DNA of 64,000 nt from an uncultured Paracoccus sp. (GCF_947487305.1 NZ_CANKWH010000007.1:158161-222160); one strand, 5' to 3'; numbered from the stretch's first letter, positions 17,347 to 27,465 are shown. Program-made: numbers and translations. The notes: a model not told the origin generated them from the sequence alone.

Positions 17347-18855
17347 TCACTTGTAAAGATCGGCATAGGTCTTGCGCAGCTCGGCCTTCTGGACCTTGCC
17401 CATGACGTTGCGCGGCAATTCCTTGACGAACAGGACCTTCTTCGGCTGCTTGTAGCGCGCCAGCTTGTCTCCGATGGCGGCGATGATCCCGGTCTCGTCG
17501 AGGCTCGCCCCGCCCTGCGGCACGACCACGGCGGTCACGCCCTCGCCCAGATCGGGATGCGACAGGCCGATCACGGCGCTTTCCAGCACGCCGGGAATGT
17601 CGTCGATCAGCCCCTCGATTTCCTTCGGATAGACGTTGTAGCCGCCCGAGATGACCAGATCCTTGTCGCGCCCGACGATGCGCAGGTAGCCGTCGTCACC
17701 GATCTGCCCCAGATCGCCGGTGATGAAGAAGCCGTCGTCGCGGAACTCGGAGGCGGTCTTTTCCGGCATCTGCCAATAGCCCTCGAAGACGTTCGGACCC
17801 CGCACCTCGATCGCACCGATCTCGCCATCGGGCAGGGTCGCGCCGCTCTCGCGGTCGGTGATGCGGATCTCGATCCCCGGCAGGGCCATGCCGACCGCGC
17901 CGGGCTTGCGGGCGCCGTCATAGGGGTTCGTTGTGATCATGCAGGTTTCGGTCATGCCATAGCGTTCGAGGATCGGATGGCCGGTGCGCTCCTCGAAGGC
18001 GCGGTGATCTTCGGCCAGCAGCGGGGCGGAACCGGATACGAAAAGCCGCATCTTCGCGGTGGTGTCGCGGTTCAGCCGGTCGGATTTCAGCAGCCGGGTG
18101 TAGAAGGTCGGCACGCCCATCAGCACGGTCGCATCGGCCATCAGGTCGATCGCCTCTTCGCCATCGAACTTGGTCAGCCAGATCATCGTCGCGCCGGCGA
18201 CGATGGACATGTTCGCCGCCACGAACAGGCCATGGGTGTGAAAGATCGGCAGTGCATGGATCAGCCGGTCCTCGGCGGTATAGCGCCAGCTGTTCAGCAG
18301 CGCGGCGGTGTTCGAGGCGAGGTTGCCATGGGTCAGCACCGCACCCTTCGAGCGCCCGGTGGTGCCCGAGGTGTAAAGGATCGCGGCCGGATCGCTCATG
18401 ACACGCTCAACGCGATCGGCGCGCGGCGTTGCCGCCTCGGCCAGCGCCATCAGCGAGCCGTCGCCCTTGGCGCCGAGGCTTTCGACGCGCAGGCCCGCCG
18501 TCTCGCGCGCCTTGTGATCGGCCAGCGTCGCCGGTGTGCAGACAAAAAGGCGCGGCGCGGCATCGCCGAGAAAATAATCGATCTCGGCCCCGGTATAGGC
18601 GGTGTTCAGCGGCAGGTAGACCCCGCCCAATTGCAGCGTGGCGAGATAGAGGCAGATCGCCTCGGGGCTCTTGTCGGTCTGCACCGCCACCCGGTCGCCG
18701 GGCCGGACGCCGATCTCGGTCAGCACGGCGGCGAAACGCTCGACCAGCACGCGGGCCTCGGCATAGGTGATGTCGGGTTGACCCGGACGCTCGAACAGCG
18801 CCTTGCCGGGTCGGGCCTCGGCCGAGGCGATGAAGCTTTGATGAATGGTCTGCAT
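17347..18855 (-). CDS. matB: Malonyl-CoA synthetase
   Basis: A 502-residue acyl-adenylate-forming enzyme that activates malonate to malonyl-CoA with ATP and CoA. The AMP-binding P-loop YTSGTTGRSKGAVLTH, the RYGMTET motif, the TGDLG hinge region and the catalytic lysine near PRNVMGKVQK are all present. I chose the ATG at 18855, after CGGGGAGGGGACC, giving the MatB-typical length; a frame extension upstream overlaps matA and is not real. It lies 20 bp downstream of matA. Confidence 0.92.
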   Translation of the reverse strand: MQTIHQSFIASAEARPGKALFERPGQPDITYAEARVLVERFAAVLTEIGVRPGDRVAVQTDKSPEAICLYLATLQLGGVYLPLNTAYTGAEIDYFLGDAAPRLFVCTPATLADHKARETAGLRVESLGAKGDGSLMALAEAATPRADRVERVMSDPAAILYTSGTTGRSKGAVLTHGNLASNTAALLNSWRYTAEDRLIHALPIFHTHGLFVAANMSIVAGATMIWLTKFDGEEAIDLMADATVLMGVPTFYTRLLKSDRLNRDTTAKMRLFVSGSAPLLAEDHRAFEERTGHPILERYGMTETCMITTNPYDGARKPGAVGMALPGIEIRITDRESGATLPDGEIGAIEVRGPNVFEGYWQMPEKTASEFRDDGFFITGDLGQIGDDGYLRIVGRDKDLVISGGYNVYPKEIEGLIDDIPGVLESAVIGLSHPDLGEGVTAVVVPQGGASLDETGIIAAIGDKLARYKQPKKVLFVKELPRNVMGKVQKAELRKTYADLYK

Positions 18856-18875
18856 GGTCCCCTCCCCGGATGCAG

Positions 18876-20210
18876 TCAGCGTGACAGGATGGCGGCCAGT
18901 GGCGCGCCGGTGGCGATGGTGCCGTCGCGGACAAAGGCCTCGTGCTGGGCCTCGATCGCGGCGGGTTCGTAGAGATAGTTGATCATCAGCCCATGGGCGC
19001 GCTTCACCGCCCCGTCCGAGCGGTCGCCGGGCCAGTTGACGCGCCATGCGGCGGCACCATTGCCCAGATGGAAACGCGCCACCGGATCGCGCGGCGCACC
19101 GGATTTCGACCGGGCTTCGGTGAAATAGCGCGCGGCCAGCGTCTCGACCTGTGGTTTCAGCCGCTCGGCCTCGGCGGCATCCATCAGCCACGCGCCCTGA
19201 TCCAGTTCCTCGGCCAGCTTCACCGCTTCCGGTTCTTTCACTCCACTCAACCAGCCGGCAAAGCCCGGCGCGGGTGACAGCGTAACATAGGTCGTCAGCG
19301 AGGGCAGTTCGGCGGCCAGTTCCGCGACCACCTGCTTGATCAGGAAATTGCCGAAGGACACGCCCTTCAGCCCGGCCAGCGTGTTGTTTATCGAGTAAAA
19401 GACGGCGGTATCGGCATCCTCGGCCAGATCGAGCGCGGGGGCGTTCAGGATCGGCGCGATCTCGGCGGGCGTGTCGTGCATCAGCGCCACCTCAACGAAG
19501 ATCAGCGGCTCGTCGCCGGTCGCCGGGTGGAAGAAGGCATAGAAGCGGCGATCGGCGGGATCGAGACGGCGGCGCAGATCCTGCCAGCCCTTCATCGGGT
19601 GCACCGTCTCATAGCCCATGATCTTTTCCAGCACATTGGCCGGTGTCGACCAGTCGATGCGCTGGATGGTCAGAAAGCCGCGATTGAACCACGAGGCAAA
19701 GAGATGGCCGAAATCGCTGTCGAGCGGCGCCAGTTTGGGATCATCCGCGATGGCCTTCAGCAGGTCGGCGCGCATATGGACCAGTTTCAGCGTGGCCCCC
19801 GGCGCGGTGTTCAGCCGGCGCAGCAGGGTCTGGCGCGGCGGCTCGACGGCATTGAACAGTGGCACCAGCGTCCGGGCCGAAGGATCGGCGTCATAGGCGG
19901 CGAAGGCGGCGCGGATGGCCTCGGGCGAGGAGTTGAAGCGGTCGCGCAGCATGACGAAGAAGTCGTGACGCTCGGGCTTGGTCAGTTGGGCATAGGCGGC
20001 CAGCGCCTGCTCGGCCACGGCGACGCGGGCGGCATCGCCGATCCGGCCCATCAGCACGTCACAGGCGGCGGTCAGACGCTCGGAGGCAGGGCGCGAGAGG
20101 GCGTTGCGGGCGGCGGCTTCCTCGGTGATCGGCGCGCGCTTGCCGCGACGCTCGTTGCCGGTGATCGCCTGCACCAGATCGTTCAGAAATGCCAGTTTCG
20201 GTCTTGCCAT
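18876..20210 (-). CDS. matA: Malonyl-CoA decarboxylase
   Basis: A 444-residue MCD-family enzyme that decarboxylates malonyl-CoA to acetyl-CoA. The helical N-terminal domain is followed by the GNAT-like catalytic domain. YSINNTLAGLKGVSFGNFLIKQV, LTTYVTLSPAPGFAGWL and, near the C-terminus, DPVARFHLGNGAAAWRVNW (which carries the catalytic histidine region) are conserved-type segments. As the first gene of the malonate operon it faces matR across a region with two dyad operators. Confidence 0.93.
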   Translation of the reverse strand: MARPKLAFLNDLVQAITGNERRGKRAPITEEAAARNALSRPASERLTAACDVLMGRIGDAARVAVAEQALAAYAQLTKPERHDFFVMLRDRFNSSPEAIRAAFAAYDADPSARTLVPLFNAVEPPRQTLLRRLNTAPGATLKLVHMRADLLKAIADDPKLAPLDSDFGHLFASWFNRGFLTIQRIDWSTPANVLEKIMGYETVHPMKGWQDLRRRLDPADRRFYAFFHPATGDEPLIFVEVALMHDTPAEIAPILNAPALDLAEDADTAVFYSINNTLAGLKGVSFGNFLIKQVVAELAAELPSLTTYVTLSPAPGFAGWLSGVKEPEAVKLAEELDQGAWLMDAAEAERLKPQVETLAARYFTEARSKSGAPRDPVARFHLGNGAAAWRVNWPGDRSDGAVKRAHGLMINYLYEPAAIEAQHEAFVRDGTIATGAPLAAILSR

Positions 20211-20230
20211 GACGTGTCCTCCTCCCCATC

Positions 20231-20263
20231 GTTATACATAACTAAATACGTGTTGTATATAAC
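20231..20263. promoter_or_regulatory. Two dyad motifs, candidate MatR operators
   Basis: GTTATACATAAC (20231-20242) and GTTGTATATAAC (20252-20263) are near-palindromic 12-mers whose starts are 21 bp apart, two helical turns. They lie in the only A/T-rich patch between divergent matA and matR. GntR-family proteins bind short dyads of this form, so both genes may be controlled here. Confidence 0.6.
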
Positions 20264-20325
20264 AAGATTGTTGTTGGACACTTCAGCGGGATGGCGTAAT
20301 TTTGTGGTGCCTTTGCAATCGCTTG

Positions 20326-20997
20326 ATGGATGACGCCGTGACCAGCCCCGCCAAACCGACCGTGCAGCAGATCCGGCAGGTGCTGGAAAACGCCATCGTC
20401 GATGGCCGATTCGTGCCGGGGGAAAAGCTGGACCTCGAGGCCTTGGCGGTGGAATTCGCCTGTTCGCGCACGCCGATCCGCGAGGCGCTGCAGGCGTTGG
20501 AAGCCTCAGGGCTGGTCAAGGTCGAACCGAAGCGCGGGACCTTCGTCACCGAGCTGGATGTAGTCGAGCTGACCGAGCGGTTCGAGGTGATGGCGGAGTT
20601 GGAGGCGATGTGCGCGCGGCTGGCCGCCACCCGCGCCTCGGGTCCGGAGCTGGCGCGCATCCATGCGGCACAGGCCGCCTGTGACGAGGCCGCGCGCACC
20701 GGCGACAGCGATGCCTATTACCACGAGAACCGGGCCTTCCATCTGGCCATCTATGCGGCGTCGGGAAACCGGTTCCTCGAGGCCGAGGCGCAGCGGCTGC
20801 AGACCATGTTGCAACCCTATCGCCGGCGTCAGCTGACCGTCAGGGGACGGATGATGCGCTCGCTGCAGGAACATGCGACCATCGTCGCGCGGATCGAGGC
20901 GGGCGATGCCACTGGCGCCGCCGAGGTGATGAACGCCCATGTCCGCATTCAGGGCGACCGCTTCCATGAGCTGGTCGCCTCGCTCAGGACGGGGTAG
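20326..20997 (+). CDS. matR: GntR-family (FadR subgroup) regulator of malonate catabolism
   Basis: A 223-residue regulator. A winged helix N-terminal domain (FACSRTPIREALQALEASGLV, then EPKRGTFV) is followed by an all-helical FCD ligand domain with histidines positioned for metal and carboxylate binding (ENRAFHLAIY and LQEHATIVARI). It is divergent from the matA-matB-madL-madM operon, as in the characterised rhizobial mat system, and likely responds to malonate or malonyl-CoA. I chose the ATG at 20326; a GTG at 20338 is possible. Confidence 0.88.
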   Translation: MDDAVTSPAKPTVQQIRQVLENAIVDGRFVPGEKLDLEALAVEFACSRTPIREALQALEASGLVKVEPKRGTFVTELDVVELTERFEVMAELEAMCARLAATRASGPELARIHAAQAACDEAARTGDSDAYYHENRAFHLAIYAASGNRFLEAEAQRLQTMLQPYRRRQLTVRGRMMRSLQEHATIVARIEAGDATGAAEVMNAHVRIQGDRFHELVASLRTG

Positions 20998-20999
20998 TC

Positions 21000-21029
21000 G
21001 GCCGGCCCGAAGGCCGGCCGGCCCGCTTT
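21000..21029 (+). terminator. Hairpin after matR
   Basis: GGCCGGCC-CGAA-GGCCGGCC forms an 8-bp perfect stem 3 bases after the matR stop. The bases after it (GGCCCGCTTTGTT) contain a short T-tract. It separates matR from the convergent DsbA-like gene. Confidence 0.55.
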
Positions 21030-21039
21030 GTTGGCCGGA

Positions 21040-21783
21040 TTACTCGGCCGCCGCCAGCTTGTCGTCGATGATCTTCTTCAGGTCTTCCCAGGGCTGGTTC
21101 TGCACCTTCTCGTCACCGATGATGAAGGTCGGCGTCGCATCGATCTCGTCAGCACCGGCATTGGTCTGGAAGGTGGCGACCAGCTGCTCGACCTTGGCGG
21201 TGTCGTTCCAGCAGGCGGTCATCTGTTCTTCGGACATGCCGGCCTTCAGGCCGATCTTGCGCAAATTTGCGGCGATCGCATCGCCCGAGTCGCCCGCCAG
21301 CCATTTCTTCTGCTCGTCGAACAGCATGTCCGAGACGGCGTAATATTTGTCATCGCCGCCGCAGCGGGCAAGGATCCCGGCCCAGAGGCCCACGGCGTCG
21401 AAGTAGATGTCGCGTTGGACGAAGCGGACCTTGCCGGTATCGACATATTCGGCCTTCAGCTTCGGCCAGTTCTCGTCGTGGAAATTGGCGCAATGGCCGC
21501 AGGTAAAGCTGGCATATTCATAGATGGTCAGCGGCGCATCCTCGGCCCCCAGCGCGATGTCGGGCAGGGTTTCGGCAGCGGCACCCTCGGCCGGGGCGGC
21601 CTCGGAGGTCGCGTCGGCGGTTGCAGCCTCAGCCGTCGCCGGGGCCTCCGTGGATTTGGCGGCGTCAGCGGGGGCGGCCTCGGTGGTCGCCTCGGCCTCG
21701 GGCGTGGTGGTGCTGTCGGTCTGGGCATAGGCCGGCAGCGCCAGCAGCAGTGCCAGCGCGGTCAGGGTCGGTCGAAGGGTCAT
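21040..21783 (-). CDS. DsbA-family periplasmic thiol-disulfide oxidoreductase
   Basis: A protein of 247 residues. A signal peptide (ALLLALPAYAQ) is followed by an Ala/Glu/Thr-rich low-complexity linker to about residue 70, then a DsbA-like thioredoxin domain. The active site reads SFTCGHCANFHD (CxxC = CGHC) and the cis-proline loop is DATPTFIIGD. This single-domain class (thioredoxin_4, like ScsC/DsbA2) oxidises or isomerises disulfides in exported proteins. Its start overlaps the stop of the upstream DciA-like gene by 4 bp. Confidence 0.88.
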   Translation of the reverse strand: MTLRPTLTALALLLALPAYAQTDSTTTPEAEATTEAAPADAAKSTEAPATAEAATADATSEAAPAEGAAAETLPDIALGAEDAPLTIYEYASFTCGHCANFHDENWPKLKAEYVDTGKVRFVQRDIYFDAVGLWAGILARCGGDDKYYAVSDMLFDEQKKWLAGDSGDAIAANLRKIGLKAGMSEEQMTACWNDTAKVEQLVATFQTNAGADEIDATPTFIIGDEKVQNQPWEDLKKIIDDKLAAAE

Positions 21784-22325
21784 GCGAAATCCTCTCGGTT
21801 CTGTCTTGTCTTGCGATGGGCGTGGTTGAGGGCCAGAAGCTGCATCGCCGCAGCCAGTCCCTCATCGGTAAAACGTTCTGCAACCTCTTCCGCCTGCCTC
21901 AGCATGGCGGGACTGGGTTCCGGTGCCGCCACGGGCTTGGCGAGAAAACGCGCCTGGCCCTCGGCAAAGCCCTCGGGCGCGGTCTGGGTCAACAGAATGC
22001 GTTGCACGGCGTTATAGCCATAGCAGGCATTCACCCGGTCCTTCAGCTGCGGCAGCTGCATCTCGACCATCGGCGCGACCGGCCCCATGGTCAGCACGGT
22101 CAGCGTGGCGCCAAAGCCGCCGCGCGAATGGCTGATCTTCACCGGCCGTGTCACCGCCGCCAGTTGCTCGCCGGCGACCTCGGGCCAATGGGTCAGAAGC
22201 CGCGTCACCGCGAAGCCGCGCCCTTCTGATGCGCTTTGCACCGGGGCCTCGACCAGCTTGGCCGCCGGCTCGAACCCGCGCATCCGGCGCCGGGGCGTCT
22301 TGGCGATGTCTTTCCTATGGGCCAT
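21780..22325 (-). CDS. DUF721/DciA-like protein
   Basis: A 181-residue protein of the DUF721 family, whose best-studied member DciA helps load the replicative helicase in bacteria lacking DnaC. The typical region is LTHWPEVAGEQLAAVTRPVK, followed by a KH-like domain (LTVLTMGPVAPMVEMQLPQL and YGYNAVQRILLTQT). I chose the ATG at 22325, after AGGCGG; a GTG at 22346 would add seven residues. It is divergent from mutY and translationally coupled to the DsbA-like gene. A replication role is inferred from family. Confidence 0.75.
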   Translation of the reverse strand: MAHRKDIAKTPRRRMRGFEPAAKLVEAPVQSASEGRGFAVTRLLTHWPEVAGEQLAAVTRPVKISHSRGGFGATLTVLTMGPVAPMVEMQLPQLKDRVNACYGYNAVQRILLTQTAPEGFAEGQARFLAKPVAAPEPSPAMLRQAEEVAERFTDEGLAAAMQLLALNHAHRKTRQNREDFA

Positions 22326-22410
22326 GGCCGCCTGATTGGTTATCACCCTGTCAGTCTTAAGGGCGGTCCCGAACGGATGAAAGCGTTGCGGCTTGAAACA
22401 TCTCTGAATT

Positions 22411-23436
22411 ATGCGTGACGTCCCGGTGATCGCGCCGCTGCTTCTGGCCTGGTATGACCGCCATGCCCGGGTGCTGCCCTGGCGCGTGCCGCCGGGCGCG
22501 GGCGTGGCCGATCCCTATCGCGTCTGGCTGTCAGAGATCATGCTGCAGCAGACCACGGTGGCGGCGGTGAAGGCCTATTTCGAACGCTTCACCGCGCTTT
22601 GGCCGACGGTCGGGGCACTGGCGGCTGCCGATGACGCGCAGGTGATGGGCGAATGGGCGGGGCTAGGCTATTACGCCCGCGCCCGCAACCTGCTGGCCTG
22701 CGCGCGGGCGGTGACGGCTGCCGGGGGTTTTCCGACGACGCGCGAGGGGCTGCAGGCCCTGCCGGGGATCGGCCCCTATACCGCCGCCGCCATCTCGGCC
22801 ATCGCCTATGACCTGCCGGAGACGGTGGTGGACGGGAATGTCGAGCGGGTGGTGGCCCGGCTTTTCGCCGTCGCCGAGCCGATGCCGGGGGTGAAGCCGC
22901 GCCTGCGCGATCTGGCGGCGACGCTGACGCCGGCGCGGCGGCCGGGCGATTTCGCGCAGGCGATGATGGATCTCGGCGCAACCATCTGCACCCCGCGCAG
23001 CCCCGCCTGCGGCATCTGCCCGCTGATCGACCATTGCGCCGCCCGCGCACAGGGCATCGCCGCCGACCTGCCGCGCCGCGCACCGAAATCCGAGAAGCCC
23101 ACGCGCACCGGCATTGCCTGGGTCGGGCGCGACGGCCCACGCCTGCTGCTCGAACGTCGTGCCGCCAAGGGGCTTCTGGGTGGCACGCTGGCCTTTCCCT
23201 CGACGGGGTGGGATGGCAGTGACGTGCCGCCCCCTGGTCCCGCTAACTGGCGCGAGGCCGGCGAGGTGCGGCATGTGTTCACCCATTTCAACCTGATCCT
23301 GACCGTAATGACGGGCGATCTGGCCGGGCCGCCCGAACGCGGCGATCTGACGGAGCTGCGGCATTTCCGCCCCTCGGACCTGCCGGGGCTGATGCGCAAG
23401 GTCTGGGATATGGTGCAGGTGCCGGGCGGGGATTAG
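22411..23436 (+). CDS. mutY: A/G-specific adenine DNA glycosylase
   Basis: A 341-residue MutY that removes adenine mispaired with 8-oxoguanine. The catalytic glutamate is in LSEIMLQQTTVAAV, the helix-hairpin-helix is LPGIGPYTAAAISAIAYD, and the catalytic aspartate is in VDGNVERV. The [4Fe-4S] cysteines (C-x6-C-x2-C-x5-C) start at CTPRSPACGICPLIDHC. A C-terminal NUDIX-like domain that reads 8-oxoG follows. It is divergent from the DciA-like gene, and alkB follows 9 bp after the stop. Confidence 0.95.
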   Translation: MRDVPVIAPLLLAWYDRHARVLPWRVPPGAGVADPYRVWLSEIMLQQTTVAAVKAYFERFTALWPTVGALAAADDAQVMGEWAGLGYYARARNLLACARAVTAAGGFPTTREGLQALPGIGPYTAAAISAIAYDLPETVVDGNVERVVARLFAVAEPMPGVKPRLRDLAATLTPARRPGDFAQAMMDLGATICTPRSPACGICPLIDHCAARAQGIAADLPRRAPKSEKPTRTGIAWVGRDGPRLLLERRAAKGLLGGTLAFPSTGWDGSDVPPPGPANWREAGEVRHVFTHFNLILTVMTGDLAGPPERGDLTELRHFRPSDLPGLMRKVWDMVQVPGGD

Positions 23437-23445
23437 AATGGCGGC

Positions 23446-24585
23446 ATGACCATGACGACCACCCCGTCCCTGCCCGCTGCCCTGCCCTTCTGGATGTCGC
23501 TGGGGCTAGTGCCGCTGGCGGCGCTGGCGACGGCATGGGGCGGCTGGTGGTGGGCCTTGCTGCCGGGCTATGCGTGGTATCTGACCACCGGGCTTGACGC
23601 GGTGCTGGGCCAGAACGAGCGCAACCCCGACACCGGCACCGCTGAATCCGCTCTGTTCTGGCATCGCGCGATCACGCTGATCTGGTTCCCGCTGCAGTTT
23701 CTGACCATTTTCGGAGCGATCTGGTATGTGACCCATCGCGGCGATCTGTCGGGCTGGGAGCTGGCGGGCCTGTTCTTCGGCATCGGCATCATGTCGGGCA
23801 GCATCGGCATCGTCTATGCCCATGAGCTGATGCACCAAAGGAACCGAACCGAGCGCTGGCTGGGCGATCTGCTACTGGCCTCGACGCTCTATTCCCATTT
23901 CCGCAGCGAACACATGCTTGTCCACCACGCCTGGGTCGGCACGCCCCGCGACGCGGTCTCGGCACGCTATAACGAGGGGTTCCACCGCTTTTTCTACCGG
24001 GTGCTGCGCGATGCCCCGGGCAGCGCCTGGCGGGCCGAGCGGAACCTGCTGGCCCGCGCCGGTCGTCCCGTGACCGACCGGCGCAATCCGTTCTGGCGCT
24101 ATGCTGTGCTGCAGGGGGCGATGCTGCTGCTGGCGTTGGCGCTCGGCGGGTGGCTGGGGCTGGTCCTCTTTATTTGGCAGGCGCTGATCGCGATCTGGCA
24201 GCTGGAACTGACCAACTATGTCGAGCATTACGGCCTGACCCGCAAACATCTGGGTGATGGCCGATATGAGCATATCAAGCCGCGCCATTCCTGGAACGCC
24301 GCGCAAAGCGCGACCAACTGGCTCTTGATCAACCTGCAGCGCCATTCGGACCACCATTACAAGCCCGACCGCCGCTTTCCCCTGCTGCAGACCTATGGCC
24401 CGGACGAGGCGCCGCAGCTGCCGATCGGCTATCCGATCATGGGGCTGATGGCGCTGATCCCGCCCCTCTGGCGGCGGCAGATGAACCCGCGGGTGCGGGC
24501 CTGGCGGCGGCAGTTCTATCCCGAGGTTACGGATTGGGGGCCGTATAACCGGGGCGAATTGCCGATGCCCCGGGGGGCACTGTAG
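23446..24585 (+). CDS. alkB: Alkane 1-monooxygenase
   Basis: A 379-residue integral-membrane non-haem di-iron hydroxylase that oxidises medium-chain alkanes to 1-alkanols. The conserved histidine boxes are present: HELMHQRN, EHMLVHHAWVG and LQRHSDHHYKPDRR, plus the AlkB-specific NYVEHYGL. Six membrane helices are predicted from hydrophobicity. No rubredoxin or rubredoxin reductase is adjacent, so electrons must come from elsewhere. It follows mutY by only 9 bp, so it may be read from the mutY promoter, an odd pairing for a catabolic gene. Confidence 0.93.
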   Translation: MTMTTTPSLPAALPFWMSLGLVPLAALATAWGGWWWALLPGYAWYLTTGLDAVLGQNERNPDTGTAESALFWHRAITLIWFPLQFLTIFGAIWYVTHRGDLSGWELAGLFFGIGIMSGSIGIVYAHELMHQRNRTERWLGDLLLASTLYSHFRSEHMLVHHAWVGTPRDAVSARYNEGFHRFFYRVLRDAPGSAWRAERNLLARAGRPVTDRRNPFWRYAVLQGAMLLLALALGGWLGLVLFIWQALIAIWQLELTNYVEHYGLTRKHLGDGRYEHIKPRHSWNAAQSATNWLLINLQRHSDHHYKPDRRFPLLQTYGPDEAPQLPIGYPIMGLMALIPPLWRRQMNPRVRAWRRQFYPEVTDWGPYNRGELPMPRGAL

Positions 24586-24713
24586 GTCGCAAAACAACGG
24601 CGGCTGTCAGGGCATCGGAACAGCCGGGGATTGCGTATTTGAACCGAAAAGTTCGATTGACGTTTACTCGCGCCCTGCGAGAATGGCCGCGCGAGGTAAA
24701 CGCGGGGCGCGCG

Positions 24714-26138
24714 ATGCCGAAGAATATCCTGATCTTCGCCGACGGAACCGGGCAGCTTGGCGGGCTGAAGCCCGATCAGCGCCTGTCGAATATCTACAAG
24801 ATGTACCGGGCGATGCGCCCCGACCCGTCCTCGCCGATCAGCCCGCACGATCAGGTCTGCTTCTACGAGCCGGGGCTTGGTTCGGGCGAGGCCGAAGGCT
24901 TCACGCTGCGGCGGCTGAAGAACATCCTTGCCGCTGCCTTCGGCACCGGGATCGATGAGAACGTAACCGACTGCTATGCCGCCATCCTGTCCTGGTACGA
25001 GCCGGGAGACAGGGTGCTGCTGATCGGCTTCTCGCGCGGCGCCTATACCGTCCGTGCCACCGCCAACGTGATGAATGTCTGCGGCATTCCGACCCGGATG
25101 CCGGATGGCGGGCCGATTCCGCGCTTTGGTCCGGCCCTGCGCCAGATCGCCGGCGAGGCGGTGAACAAGGTCTATAACCACGGCAATGGCCGCCCGCGCG
25201 GACAGCAGCCTTTTCTGAGCCAGCGCGAGGAACTGGGCCGCCGCTTCCGGCGCAAATATGGTAGCTTCGATCCCGATGCCGCCGAAGATGTGCAGGGCAA
25301 TGTTCAGCCCACATTCATCGGCGTCTTCGACACGGTCGCCGCCCTTGGCGTGCCGATGGTGGCGCTGGCCGTGGGGATCGTCGTCTTCCTGCTGCTGGTG
25401 ATGGTGGCGGCGCTGATCCTGTCGAACTGGAACTGGCTCGTGGGCGCGCCGCTCATCACCGTTCTGGCCGTGATCGCGATCTGGTATGTCCGGCTGAAAT
25501 GGTCGCAATGGAAGTATTTTTCACCTGACGAGAACCACCCGCTGAGCATCCGCCGGATTGGCGACTGGCCGCAAATCTGGCGATACGGCCATTACGCCAC
25601 CTGGAACCTGCAGAACTATGACCGCTGGCTCGACTCCGATGTCGGCCATGCCCGCCACGCCCTGTCCATCGACGAGCGGCGCAAGACCTTTCCGCGCGTC
25701 GAATGGGGCATGGCCGCCGAGGCGCTGAAGACCGCCGGGCGCAGCCCCTGTTGGCTGAAGCAGGTCTGGTTCGCCGGCTGTCACAGCGATATCGGCGGCA
25801 GCTATCCCGAACCGGAATCGCGGCTCAGCGATATTGCCCTGTCCTGGATGATCGACGAATTGCGCGACTGCGTGCCCGGAGTGCAGATCAACGACGCGAT
25901 GCTGTATCGCACGCCGGACCCGCTGGGGATGCAGCATGAAGAGACCTTTGCCTTCCGCATCGGCCCGATCAGCCGCCGCTGGCCGGTCGCGGCGCGAAGC
26001 GTTCCACCAACCGCGACCCTGCATCCGTCGGTCCTCCAGCGGCTGAACGCCGCTGCGGTCTCGCATCTGGGCGAGATCCGGCCCTATCGCCCCGAACCCT
26101 TACGGGATCATGAAGCGGCCAGGCACCTTTACCAATAG
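24714..26138 (+). CDS. DUF2235 (Tle1-like) alpha/beta hydrolase with membrane helices
   Basis: A 474-residue DUF2235 protein, the fold used by Tle1-type phospholipases. It begins MPKNILIFADGTGQLGG, has a GxSxG nucleophile elbow (LIGFSRGAYTVRAT), and a conserved-type WFAGCHSDIGGSYPE near residue 360. About residues 220-260 contain two hydrophobic helices, so the protein is probably membrane-anchored. The start at 24714 matches the family N-terminus; an upstream in-frame start at 24639 would add an unconserved basic tail. No type VI secretion genes are nearby, so an effector role is not supported. Lipid hydrolysis is a plausible but unproven activity. Confidence 0.78.
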   Translation: MPKNILIFADGTGQLGGLKPDQRLSNIYKMYRAMRPDPSSPISPHDQVCFYEPGLGSGEAEGFTLRRLKNILAAAFGTGIDENVTDCYAAILSWYEPGDRVLLIGFSRGAYTVRATANVMNVCGIPTRMPDGGPIPRFGPALRQIAGEAVNKVYNHGNGRPRGQQPFLSQREELGRRFRRKYGSFDPDAAEDVQGNVQPTFIGVFDTVAALGVPMVALAVGIVVFLLLVMVAALILSNWNWLVGAPLITVLAVIAIWYVRLKWSQWKYFSPDENHPLSIRRIGDWPQIWRYGHYATWNLQNYDRWLDSDVGHARHALSIDERRKTFPRVEWGMAAEALKTAGRSPCWLKQVWFAGCHSDIGGSYPEPESRLSDIALSWMIDELRDCVPGVQINDAMLYRTPDPLGMQHEETFAFRIGPISRRWPVAARSVPPTATLHPSVLQRLNAAAVSHLGEIRPYRPEPLRDHEAARHLYQ

Positions 26139-26153
26139 GCAAGCAGTACCACG

Positions 26154-26184
26154 AAAAAACCCCGCCATCTTGCGACGGCGGGGC
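26154..26184 (-). terminator. Intrinsic terminator of ccrM
   Basis: On the minus strand, CCCCGCC and GGCGGGG form a 7-bp stem around a 10-nt loop, followed by TTTTTT. It begins 58 bases after the ccrM stop, between ccrM and the convergent DUF2235 gene. Confidence 0.88.
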
Positions 26185-26242
26185 AAGGTCGTTCCGGCCC
26201 TGCGGCTATGCGGGCGGAACGCTGGCGAAACTGTGGAACGGG

Positions 26243-27463
<1,221 letters not shown>

Positions 27464-27465
<2 letters not shown>

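Noticed and set aside
17347..19191. A 614-residue version of malonyl-CoA synthetase starting inside matA
   Set aside because: The first 112 residues are out-of-frame matA sequence; the ATG at 18855 has a strong ribosome site and the family N-terminus.
24714..26138. DUF2235 protein as a type VI toxin with immunity gene
   Set aside because: No secretion, VgrG, PAAR or immunity gene is adjacent; the neighbours are alkB and ccrM.
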